A stretch of 19,034 nucleotides of DNA, taken from NCBI GenBank assembly GCA_040511595.1, contig JBEVGU010000219.1, positions 1-19,034 on the forward strand. Direction: 5' to 3'. Positions 1-6,290 of this stretch are shown in pieces. The notes under the pieces were generated by a model, which was not told the DNA's origin, did not search any database, and saw nothing but the letters and a program-made list of their open reading frames with translations. This stretch comes from JAOUEA01 sp040511595. Lineage in GTDB: Bacteria; Actinomycetota; UBA4738; HRBIN12. Each line of letters opens with the position of its first letter. Position 1 is the first letter of the stretch. A program made the position numbers and the translations under genes.

Positions 1-1
1 T

Positions 2-337
2 GGCAAGCCGCCGCGAGAGGCCGTGCCCTCCGGGCTCGGGGCGAGCGCGCGCGTGATCACGGCGGCCGCGTCCATCATGTTCTTCGTCTTCGCCAGCTTC
101 GTGATCAACGGCGATCCCACCGTGAAGCAGTTCGGGGTGGGGCTCGCTGCCGCCGTGCTCCTCGCGGGCACGATGGTGGTACTCCTCGCGCCGGCGATGC
201 TGGTGCTCTTCGGCGGGTCGGTGTTCCGGATGCCGGGGTTCCTCGAGCGCGTGGTCCCGCGTATCGACGTCGAGGGCGGCGCGGAGGAGGAGCAGCCGGT
301 CCTCGACGCCGATCGGAGCGAGGGCCACCTCGTCTAG
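2..337 (+). CDS. MMPL-family membrane transporter, C-terminal fragment
   Basis: This is the 3' end of a gene that begins before the window; the frame is open from base 2 to the TAG at 335-337, about 111 residues. The visible part has two hydrophobic segments: one starting VITAAASIMFFVFASF, and a second following the motif KQFGVGLA. It then has a soluble tail with MPGFLERVVPRIDVEGG. The order (GLGASARVITAAA, a transmembrane helix, FGVGLAAAVLL, a transmembrane helix, a PxLDRxxPxIDVEG-like tail) matches the end of MMPL proteins of the RND superfamily, which export lipids or other hydrophobic compounds in actinobacteria. The segment that usually reads like LLDATVVRxxLVP reads LLAGTMVVLLAP here, so the usual Asp and Arg are missing. 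The tail ends in an acidic stretch. The substrate cannot be told from this fragment. It converges with the GH15 gene, 19 bases away. Confidence 0.85.
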   Translation, partial: GKPPREAVPSGLGASARVITAAASIMFFVFASFVINGDPTVKQFGVGLAAAVLLAGTMVVLLAPAMLVLFGGSVFRMPGFLERVVPRIDVEGGAEEEQPVLDADRSEGHLV

Positions 338-356
338 TGGGTCGCGGCGCCTCGGC

Positions 357-2300
357 TCACCTGATAGGTGTCGCGCCCGACGACGACGCGTCGGCGCGGA
401 TGATGTGCATCAGCGCGTTGATCTGGGCCAGATGCGTGAAGGCCTGCGGGAAGTTCCCCCAATGCCGGCCGGTGCGAGGGTCGATCTCCTCGGCGTAGAG
501 CCCCAGCGGGCTCGAGAATGAGAGCATGCGCTCGCACAGATCGCGAGCGCGGTCGAGCTGGCCGATCTCGGCGAGCGCCGAGACCAGCCAGAAGGAGCAG
601 ATCGCGAACGTGGCTTCCTCGCCCTCGAGCCCGTCGTCGGTCTCCTCGACCCGGTATCGCAGCACGAGACCGTCGAGTGTCAACTCGTCGGCGATCGCCA
701 ACACCGTCGCGCGGATCACGGGATCGTCGGCCGGCAGGAACCGCATCAACGGCGCGAGCAGCAACGACGCGTCGAGGGACTCGGATCCGTAGATCTGCGT
801 GAGCACCCCGCGACCGTCGACGCCGTTGGCGAGCACGTCGGCCTTGATCGCGTCGGCTTCGGCGCTCCACCTCGCGGCGAGGTCGGGCTTGTCCAGCACC
901 TCGGCGAGCCGGGCCCCCCGATCGCACGCCACCCAACACATGATCTTCGACGAGGTGAAGTGCTGGGGAGCGCCACGCATCTCCCAGATTCCTTGATCGG
1001 GCTCTCGCCAGCTCGAGGCCGCCTCGTCGACCTGGCGTTCGAGGCCGCGCCACATGCGGCCCGAGAGGAACTCACCCGAGCGCATGTGGAGGTACACGCT
1101 GTCGAGCAGCGCACCCCAGACGTCATGCTGTTCCTGGTCGTGGGCGTCGTTGCCCACTCGGACGGGGCTGGAGTGCTCGTAGCCGCTGAGGTGGTCGAGG
1201 ATCGTCTCGTCGAGGTCCTTCTCGCCTCCCACGCCGTACATCACCTGCAGCGGGGAGCCGTCCTTCACCTGGTCGGCGATGAAGTAGAAGAAGCTGTTCG
1301 CCTCGAAGTCGAAGCCCAGCGTGTAGAGGCCCCACAACGCGAACGTTGCATCGCGCACCCAGCTGTACCGGTAGTCCCAGTTCCGTTCTCCCCCTGACGT
1401 CTCCGGCAGCGATGTCGTAGGCGCCGCGATCAGTGCCCCGGTGGGCGCATAGGTGAGTCCCTTCAGCGTGAGGGCCGCCCGCTGCAGGTGGGAGCGCCAT
1501 GGGTGATCTGGGAACTCGCCCATGTTGAGCCACCCACGCCAGAAGTCCGCCGTGTCGTAGACACGCTCCCACGCGCCGTCGGCGTCGTCGGGCACGGCGC
1601 GGTCGCCGTTCCAGCTCAACGCGGCAAACGCGGATTCGCCGTCGTTCAGCCGGGTGAAAGCGACCGCGGAACGGCCCTCGAGCCCGAGCCGCATGTCGGT
1701 CGCGAGACGGAGCGCGGGGTCGTCGCTCCCGCCCCGGGCGATCGCCTCCGTCCACCCTGGGCCCGTGTACTCCCACCTGGCGTCGGACCGGCCGTAGTCG
1801 AATGCCGGTTCGCAGTTCAGCACGAGATCGACCTGCCCCTGGATACATCGGACCACGCGCAGCAACATGTGCTCGGCGCGGTAGTCGCCCGGGGGGCGCC
1901 GGTACCCTTCGGGCCGTTCGTCGTCGGTCCACGGTCCCATCACGAGCGCGTCGCGGACGATCAACCAGCCGGTGCGGGTCTGCCAGGTCGTCTCGAGCAC
2001 GTTCGTGCCCGGCATGTAACGCCGGCCCGCCGGCACGAGCAGCTCGGCGGGGCCGAGGCGGAACGCCCCGGCGGATCGATCGAGGATCGCGCCGAAGACG
2101 CTGGGACTGTCGGGCCGGGGGACGCACAACCATTCCACGCTGCCGCTCGGTCCCACGAGCGCCGTGACCTCCCGGTCAGAGAGGAACCCGTACTCGGCGA
2201 TCGGTGGGAACGGGCTCTGATGACTCTGCAGGGGCGCGACGGCGCCACCCTGAGGAGCGGCGGCCGGGTCCGGGAACGGGACGACCGAAGCGTTGCTCAC
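357..2300 (-). CDS. Glycoside hydrolase family 15 protein (probable trehalase or glucoamylase-type)
   Basis: A 647-residue cytoplasmic protein without a signal peptide, of usual length for bacterial GH15. GH15 enzymes cleave alpha-glucosidic bonds with inversion; members include glucoamylases and actinobacterial or archaeal trehalases. The N-terminal beta domain begins at about residue 32 with PPIAEYGFLSD and the SVEWLCVPRPDSPSVFG motif. The (alpha/alpha)6 barrel carries ERNWDYRYSWVRDAT (about 305-319). The likely general acid is E440 in DQGIWEMRG, and the likely general base is E604 or E605 in GLYAEEIDP, followed by GNFPQAFTHLAQINA. The start is GTG at 2300. No Shine-Dalgarno precedes it, but a TACACT hexamer ends 8 bases upstream, which suggests a leaderless start. 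It diverges from otsB, with 47 bases between the starts. Trehalase activity is known for mycobacterial GH15 relatives, and the neighbours otsB and otsA favour trehalose here. Glucoamylase or dextrin activity cannot be excluded. Confidence 0.93.
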   Translation of the reverse strand: MSNASVVPFPDPAAAPQGGAVAPLQSHQSPFPPIAEYGFLSDREVTALVGPSGSVEWLCVPRPDSPSVFGAILDRSAGAFRLGPAELLVPAGRRYMPGTNVLETTWQTRTGWLIVRDALVMGPWTDDERPEGYRRPPGDYRAEHMLLRVVRCIQGQVDLVLNCEPAFDYGRSDARWEYTGPGWTEAIARGGSDDPALRLATDMRLGLEGRSAVAFTRLNDGESAFAALSWNGDRAVPDDADGAWERVYDTADFWRGWLNMGEFPDHPWRSHLQRAALTLKGLTYAPTGALIAAPTTSLPETSGGERNWDYRYSWVRDATFALWGLYTLGFDFEANSFFYFIADQVKDGSPLQVMYGVGGEKDLDETILDHLSGYEHSSPVRVGNDAHDQEQHDVWGALLDSVYLHMRSGEFLSGRMWRGLERQVDEAASSWREPDQGIWEMRGAPQHFTSSKIMCWVACDRGARLAEVLDKPDLAARWSAEADAIKADVLANGVDGRGVLTQIYGSESLDASLLLAPLMRFLPADDPVIRATVLAIADELTLDGLVLRYRVEETDDGLEGEEATFAICSFWLVSALAEIGQLDRARDLCERMLSFSSPLGLYAEEIDPRTGRHWGNFPQAFTHLAQINALMHIIRADASSSGATPIR

Positions 2301-2308
2301 GGGTGGCG

Positions 2309-2314
2309 AGTGTA
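2309..2314 (-). promoter_or_regulatory. Candidate -10 box of the GH15 gene (leaderless distance)
   Basis: Read on the minus strand the hexamer is TACACT, a good match to the actinobacterial TANNNT -10 consensus. Eight bases separate it from the GTG at 2300, so transcription would begin at or very near the start codon. No convincing -35 is visible. The same hexamer precedes otsA. Confidence 0.45.
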
Positions 2315-2334
2315 GCCTTGTCCCGCCCGAACAC

Positions 2335-2340
2335 TAGGAT
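2335..2340 (+). promoter_or_regulatory. Candidate -10 box (or Shine-Dalgarno) of otsB
   Basis: TAGGAT lies 7 bases before the otsB ATG at 2348, a distance that fits a leaderless transcript. The embedded AGGA, 8 bases before the ATG, could instead act as a ribosome binding site, so the two readings cannot be separated from sequence alone. Confidence 0.35.
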
Positions 2341-2347
2341 TTCCGCG

Positions 2348-3076
2348 ATGGATCGCTTGAGGGACTTTCGAGCCGCCGACGGTCGCGCCGGCGTCCTCCT
2401 CGACTTCGACGGCACCCTGAGCCCGATCGTGGCGCGTCCCGAACTCGCCCGCATCCGGGAGGGCGCCCGCGACGCGATCACGCGCCTCGTCGGTCGGGTG
2501 GCCGTCGTCGCGATCGTGTCCGGGCGCACGGGCGACGATCTCCGCGAGCTGGTCGGTGTCGATGGCGTTCGATTCGCTGCTCTCTACGGCCTCGCCGACG
2601 AGGCGTTGCCGCTGGACGAGGGGGTCATCGAGGCCGTGACGGCGGCCGCGCGCGACGTGCCGGGGAGTCGCGTCGAGCGCAAGGGGGCATCGGTGGCGGT
2701 GCACTACCGGGGGGCCGACGACCCGGCGGAGGCGGCGGCCGCGCTCGCGACCGCCCTCGTGCCCATCGCCAGCGAGGCCGGACTCGATCTGCTGGCCGGG
2801 AAGATGGTCGTCGAACTCGTGCCCGCGGGCAGGCCCTTGAAGGAGGGGGCGGTCGAGCGCATCGTCGCCGACGAGCATCTCGATGCGGTGCTCTACGCAG
2901 GAGACGATCTCGCCGATATCGGCGCGTTCGAGGCGCTCGATCGCCTCGCGGAAAAGGGGGTGCGCACCGTGAAGGTCGCCGTGCACGGGCGGGAGACCCC
3001 GGTCGCGCTCAGCGACGCCGCCGATGTGGTGGTCGACGGGCCGGCGGGGCTCGTCACCCTGCTCAGGGGCATCTGA
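2348..3076 (+). CDS. otsB: Trehalose-6-phosphate phosphatase
   Basis: A 242-residue HAD-superfamily phosphatase that converts trehalose 6-phosphate to trehalose, the second step of the OtsA/OtsB pathway. HAD motif I is DFDGTLSPI at residues 19-27 (nucleophile D19, acid/base D21). Motif II is SGRT at 58-61. The motif III lysine is probably K165 in GRPLKEGAV, and motif IV is GDDLADIGAF (D186, D187). The length is close to the compact bacterial OtsB size. The frame stays open upstream of 2348, but that would overlap the divergent GH15 coding region. The ATG at 2348 places motif I at the expected distance from the N-terminus, so it was chosen. The gene converges with otsA, with 12 bases between the stop codons, an unusual arrangement for two enzymes of one pathway. 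Confidence 0.92.
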   Translation: MDRLRDFRAADGRAGVLLDFDGTLSPIVARPELARIREGARDAITRLVGRVAVVAIVSGRTGDDLRELVGVDGVRFAALYGLADEALPLDEGVIEAVTAAARDVPGSRVERKGASVAVHYRGADDPAEAAAALATALVPIASEAGLDLLAGKMVVELVPAGRPLKEGAVERIVADEHLDAVLYAGDDLADIGAFEALDRLAEKGVRTVKVAVHGRETPVALSDAADVVVDGPAGLVTLLRGI

Positions 3077-3088
3077 CTCCGATCCGGT

Positions 3089-4567
3089 TCAGCGGTGTCG
3101 CGAAGGGGGTCGCACCTGGTCGACCGCCTCGAGCTGGCTCGCGAGCCACGTGGGTGGCGTGTGCGCCTGCACGGTGCGCGACATGCCCCGCGCGCGCCGC
3201 GCACGCTCCTCGTCGGGCATCTCCAGTGATACCCGGATGGCCTCCGCCGTCTCTGCAAGGTCGAACGGGTTCACGCCGAGCGCCTGCCGTCCGAGCCGGC
3301 TGTACGCGCCGGCGTTGCGCGAGAGCACCAGCACGCCGTCGCGGCGGTTGACCAGCGGGCCCTCCATCGCGACCAGGTTCATGCCGTCGTAGGTGGGATT
3401 CACGAGGAGCACGTCGTACATGTCGTAGGCGGCGACCGCGAACGCGTAGTCCTCCTGTACGCGCACGTCGATCGGTTGCCACGCCCTCGTGCCGAACGCG
3501 GCGTTGACGCGCTCGGCCTCGGCGAGGCATTCCTCTCCGTAATTCCGATACTCGGGCACGTCTTCTCGAGACGGGCTCAACAGACACAGGAACTTGACCT
3601 GTCCCACCCACGACGGGTTCCTCCGGAGGAATAGCTCGTAGGCCAGGAATCCCCGGAGGATGTTCTTCGACGGTTCGAGCCGATCGACCCGCAGGATCAC
3701 CCGGCAGTCGCCCGCCCAGGCGCGGAGCTCTTCGCGCACCTCGTCGGCCTCGGGCCGCTCCGCGGTCTCTCGGAGGGGCTCAGCGCTCACCGCCACCGGG
3801 AACGACCGCACGGCCACGGTCCTGGAGTCGACCTGGAGACGGCCACCCCGCAGGACGCGCACGTCCGGCAGGCTCCTCGCCGACAACAGGTAGTTCTCCG
3901 CCCACTGCTTGGCCTGGAATCCGAGCACGTCGGCGCCCGCCAGACCCCGAAGGAGGCCCAGGCGCATCGTCTCGGGCAAGACGCGCAGGTAGGTGCCGCC
4001 GGCGAACGGGGTGTGCGAGAAGTGCACGATCTTCGCCTCGGGCACGAGCTCGCGCAGCATGCCGGGCACCAGGCTCAGGTGGTAGTCCTGCACCAGGTAG
4101 ACGGGATCGTGGTCGGATTCGTCGGCGAGTGCCTGCGCGAACGCTCGGTTCGCCTCGACGAAATGCTGCCATGCCTCCTGCGTGCCGTCGTCGAACATGG
4201 GGGAACGAGGGATGTCCCACAGATTGTGATGCACCATCCACAGGATGCGGTTCGAGACTTCGTTGTAGTAGCCGTCGTACCGCTCGGACGGAAGCACGAC
4301 GTACCGCATGCGCTGATTGGAGCCGGCCTCGAGCCGCCGGCCCTTCAGGGCCACGGCGCGATCCCCGTCGGTCATGGCCGCCGAGACCCACGTGGTGTCG
4401 TCGCGGTAGAAGACGCCCGAGAGGGCCGTGACCAGGCCGCCCGTGCCCCTGCGGGCGGTCAGCCGGCCGCGCGCGTCGCGGTCGAAGCTCACGGGACCGC
4501 GGTTGGAAGCCACGACGACGGGCGCTTCGATCGCGCGCGTCGTCGCCGTTCCTCTCCGTGACATCAC
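3089..4567 (-). CDS. otsA: Alpha,alpha-trehalose-phosphate synthase, GT20
   Basis: A 492-residue GT20 glycosyltransferase that joins glucose from a nucleotide sugar to glucose 6-phosphate, giving trehalose 6-phosphate. The N-terminal loop is ASNRGPVSF (20-28) with GTGGLVTAL (41-49). Acceptor-domain motifs are HHNLWD, VQDYHLSLVPGML (D161) and HFSHTPFAGG (183-190). The donor-site pair is R296 and K301 in VDRLEPSKNI, and the loop DGMNLVAMEGPLVN spans 394-407. Position 401 is Met, where E. coli OtsA has Lys (VAKE). The form resembles streptomycete-type OtsA more than the proteobacterial form. Related GT20 enzymes make glucosylglycerol phosphate or validoxylamine phosphate, so specificity is inferred from the adjacent otsB. 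The start is either GTG 4567 or ATG 4564. A TACACT hexamer 6 bases before the ATG slightly favours 4564 as a leaderless start. Confidence 0.92.
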   Translation of the reverse strand: MMSRRGTATTRAIEAPVVVASNRGPVSFDRDARGRLTARRGTGGLVTALSGVFYRDDTTWVSAAMTDGDRAVALKGRRLEAGSNQRMRYVVLPSERYDGYYNEVSNRILWMVHHNLWDIPRSPMFDDGTQEAWQHFVEANRAFAQALADESDHDPVYLVQDYHLSLVPGMLRELVPEAKIVHFSHTPFAGGTYLRVLPETMRLGLLRGLAGADVLGFQAKQWAENYLLSARSLPDVRVLRGGRLQVDSRTVAVRSFPVAVSAEPLRETAERPEADEVREELRAWAGDCRVILRVDRLEPSKNILRGFLAYELFLRRNPSWVGQVKFLCLLSPSREDVPEYRNYGEECLAEAERVNAAFGTRAWQPIDVRVQEDYAFAVAAYDMYDVLLVNPTYDGMNLVAMEGPLVNRRDGVLVLSRNAGAYSRLGRQALGVNPFDLAETAEAIRVSLEMPDEERARRARGMSRTVQAHTPPTWLASQLEAVDQVRPPSRHR

Positions 4568-4570
4568 CGC

Positions 4571-4576
4571 AGTGTA
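4571..4576 (-). promoter_or_regulatory. Candidate -10 box of otsA (leaderless distance)
   Basis: The minus-strand hexamer is TACACT, identical to that before the GH15 gene. It ends 3 bases before GTG 4567 and 6 bases before ATG 4564. There is no Shine-Dalgarno or clear -35 in the region. Confidence 0.45.
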
Positions 4577-4675
4577 TCGGGGGGCCCGGAGACAGCCTCG
4601 ATGGCCCGAGCCAACGAAGGGTCCGCCCCGGCGCCCTCCGCCACATGCCCGTGATCCAGACGCGTATGCATCGTC

Positions 4676-4691
4676 CCTGAGCCTACTCAGG
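4676..4691. repeat. Perfect 6-bp inverted repeat in the gabT-otsA gap
   Basis: CCTGAG-CCTA-CTCAGG, a 6-base stem with a 4-base loop, lies within the 235-base gap 4568-4802, the largest non-coding stretch in the window. No T-run follows on either strand. It could be part of a transcript-end structure for gabT or an operator. Its role is unknown. Confidence 0.3.
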
Positions 4692-4701
4692 CGCCGGGGG
4701 T

Positions 4702-4721
4702 GGCGCGCGAACCTTCGCGCC
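4702..4721 (-). terminator. GC-rich stem-loop downstream of gabT
   Basis: GGCGCG at 4702-4707 pairs with CGCGCC at 4716-4721 across an 8-base loop. On the minus strand it lies about 80 bases beyond the gabT stop. There is no T-run, as is common in GC-rich actinobacteria, so calling it a terminator is tentative. Confidence 0.3.
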
Positions 4722-4802
4722 GCTGAGCGAACCCGTGCCGGCTTCTCCCCGTCGGACAGGGGGCGACGCGAACAGGCGGCCTCGTCACGCCGGGCGCCGC
4801 GA

Positions 4803-6143
4803 TCAGGCCAGAGCGGTGCCGACCGCGACTCCGAGCACGTCGAGCCCGTCCTCGAGCAGAGCTCCGTCGATCGTGAGCGGGGGCAGCAACCGAATCACGT
4901 TCCCATACGTACCGGCCGTCAGCACTACGACGCCCTGTTCGAGGCACCGGCGGGCGATCGCGTTCACGGCTTCCCCGGCGAGCGGCTCCTTGGTGGACCG
5001 ATCGGACACGAGCTCGATCGCGCACATCGCGCCTCGCCCGCGCACGTCCCCGACGACGCCGTGCTCGGAGGCGAACGCCTCGAACCGTCCCATGATCGTG
5101 GCGCCGATCGTTCGCGACCGCGCCAGCAGGTCCTCGCGCTCGATGATGTCGAGCACCGCGTTCGAGGCGGCGGCCGCGACCGGATTGCCGCCGTAGGTGC
5201 CGCCGAGCCCACCGGGATGTACCGCGTCCATGATCTCGGCCCGTCCGGTGACGGCGCTGATGGGCAGGCCGCCGCCCAGCGACTTCGCCGTGATCACGAG
5301 GTCGGGGACCACCTCCTCGTCCTCGATCGCGAACCAACGCCCGGCCCGCCCCATGCCCGACTGGATCTCGTCGGCGATGAACACGATGCCGTGCGCGGCG
5401 CAGAACTCGGCGATCCCTTTCACGAACCCCGGCGAGGGCACGATGAACCCACCCTCACCCTGGATCGGCTCCAGGATCACGGCTGCGATGTTCTCCTTGC
5501 CGATGTGCTTGTGCATCTCGTCGACCGCGTAGGCGAGGGCTTCCTCGGTCACTCGATCGGCGTCGCCCAACCAGCGGTACGGGTACGCGAACGGAAGACG
5601 GAAGATCTCCGGGGCGAACGGCCCCATGCCCTGCTTGTAAGGCATGACCTTGGCGGTGAGGGACATCGCCAGCAGCGTGCGTCCGTGGAAGGCATGGTCG
5701 AACGTCACGATCGCGCTGCGTCCCGTGTGGTACCGGGCGATCTTCACCGCGTTCTCGACCGCCTCGGCGCCGGAGTTGGCGAACATCGTCCGTTTGGCGT
5801 GATCGCCGGGGGTGACCGCGTTCAGACGCTCGGCGAGCTCGATGTAGGGCTCGTTGGCCGAGACGTGGAAGCACGTGTGCGTCTCGAGCTCGGCCTGGCG
5901 GACGATCGCCGCCACGACTTCGGGCGCGGCGTGGCCCACGTTCAACGTCGAGATCCCGGAGGCGAAGTCGATGAGGCGGTTGCCGTCGACGTCCTCGATG
6001 ATCGCCCCGGAGGCACGTGCGGTGACGATCGGGTGCAGCGCGCCGACGCCCCGCGGCACCGCCTGCCCTCGTCGGGCGAACCACTCGTTCGATCGCGGCC
6101 CCGGGATCTCGGTGACGAGCTTGCGTCCCTGCGGGATGTCCAT
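4803..6143 (-). CDS. gabT: 4-aminobutyrate aminotransferase (class III, PLP-dependent)
   Basis: A 446-residue class III (ornithine/GABA-type) aminotransferase. It would transfer the amino group of GABA to 2-oxoglutarate, giving succinate semialdehyde and glutamate. Visible landmarks are GHAAPEV (about 70-76), the PLP phosphate-binding NSGAEAVENAVKIAR (123-137), HAFHGRT (150-156), EPIQGEGGF (225-233), the PLP pyridine-binding D258 in FIADEIQSG, the Schiff-base lysine K287 in ITAKSLGGGLP, and the loop GGTYGGNPVAAA. Length and motifs match actinobacterial GabT. It diverges from a PucR-type regulator, and the aldehyde dehydrogenases follow that regulator. PucR-type GabR controls gabT in corynebacteria, which supports the assignment. 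The ATG at 6143 has no Shine-Dalgarno, and a promoter with a leaderless distance is proposed upstream. Activity on beta-alanine or 5-aminovalerate is possible. Confidence 0.92.
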   Translation of the reverse strand: MDIPQGRKLVTEIPGPRSNEWFARRGQAVPRGVGALHPIVTARASGAIIEDVDGNRLIDFASGISTLNVGHAAPEVVAAIVRQAELETHTCFHVSANEPYIELAERLNAVTPGDHAKRTMFANSGAEAVENAVKIARYHTGRSAIVTFDHAFHGRTLLAMSLTAKVMPYKQGMGPFAPEIFRLPFAYPYRWLGDADRVTEEALAYAVDEMHKHIGKENIAAVILEPIQGEGGFIVPSPGFVKGIAEFCAAHGIVFIADEIQSGMGRAGRWFAIEDEEVVPDLVITAKSLGGGLPISAVTGRAEIMDAVHPGGLGGTYGGNPVAAAASNAVLDIIEREDLLARSRTIGATIMGRFEAFASEHGVVGDVRGRGAMCAIELVSDRSTKEPLAGEAVNAIARRCLEQGVVVLTAGTYGNVIRLLPPLTIDGALLEDGLDVLGVAVGTALA

Positions 6144-6149
6144 GCAGGC

Positions 6150-6179
6150 AGTGTCCGATGTGGCGTCGGTGCCTGTCAG
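6150..6179 (-). promoter_or_regulatory. Candidate gabT promoter (-35 CTGACA, 18 bases, -10 GACACT)
   Basis: On the minus strand CTGACA (6179 to 6174) is followed after 18 bases by GACACT (6155 to 6150), and 6 bases later by the gabT ATG. The -35 matches TTGACA at five of six bases. It lies at the centre of the 25-base palindrome 6164-6188, so a protein bound there would block RNA polymerase. Confidence 0.5.
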
Positions 6180-6188
6180 GCACCGACG
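6164..6188. promoter_or_regulatory. Perfect 25-bp palindrome, probable gabT operator
   Basis: Arms of 12 bases (CGTCGGTGCCTG and its exact reverse complement) flank a single T. It is the longest perfect palindrome found in the window and lies in the 147-base divergent gap between gabT and the PucR-type gene, centred about 33 bases upstream of the gabT ATG. Its position over a -35-like hexamer suggests repression, or tightly controlled activation, of gabT. As RNA it could also fold into a hairpin. Confidence 0.6.
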
Positions 6189-6211
6189 ATGCCATCAACC
6201 TCGGCTCGGTT

Positions 6212-6223
6212 TGTACGGTCCGT
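6212..6223 (+). promoter_or_regulatory. Upstream copy of a TGTACGGTYCGT element
   Basis: TGTACGGTCCGT matches the element at 6268-6279 at 11 of 12 bases, 56 bases further upstream. This copy lacks the full inverted half of the downstream copy. It may be a second binding site for the regulator encoded next to it. Confidence 0.4.
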
Positions 6224-6267
6224 CCATCGCCCGCGATGAGCACGAACGGATGCGGGGGTCTCGCCGC

Positions 6268-6282
6268 TGTACGGTTCGTACA
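6268..6282. promoter_or_regulatory. Inverted repeat TGTACG-GTT-CGTACA overlapping the pucR promoter
   Basis: Perfect 6-base arms with a 3-base spacer lie just upstream of the regulator's start. The right arm overlaps the proposed -10 TACAAT (6279-6284), a placement typical of an autoregulatory operator. Its sequence is unrelated to the 25-base palindrome on the gabT side. Confidence 0.5.
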
Positions 6283-6284
6283 AT
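6279..6284 (+). promoter_or_regulatory. Candidate -10 box of the PucR-type gene
   Basis: TACAAT lies 6 bases before the ATG at 6291. No Shine-Dalgarno is present between them, so the transcript may be leaderless. No good -35 is visible, which would suit an activated or weak promoter. Confidence 0.45.
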
Positions 6285-6290
6285 CGATGG

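Noticed and set aside
2204..2347. N-terminal extension of otsB to an earlier start
   Set aside because: It would overlap the GH15 N-terminal coding region and the divergent promoter, and the added residues do not resemble OtsB.
4568..4802. A possible small gene or riboswitch in the largest gap
   Set aside because: Short frames there have no convincing start with ribosome binding site and no recognisable protein. Only two short inverted repeats stand out, and no known riboswitch core was recognised.
4428..6239. A 603-codon plus-strand frame opposite gabT
   Set aside because: It has no domain and a shadow-type composition rich in Arg, Asp, His and Val. GabT motifs on the other strand are decisive.
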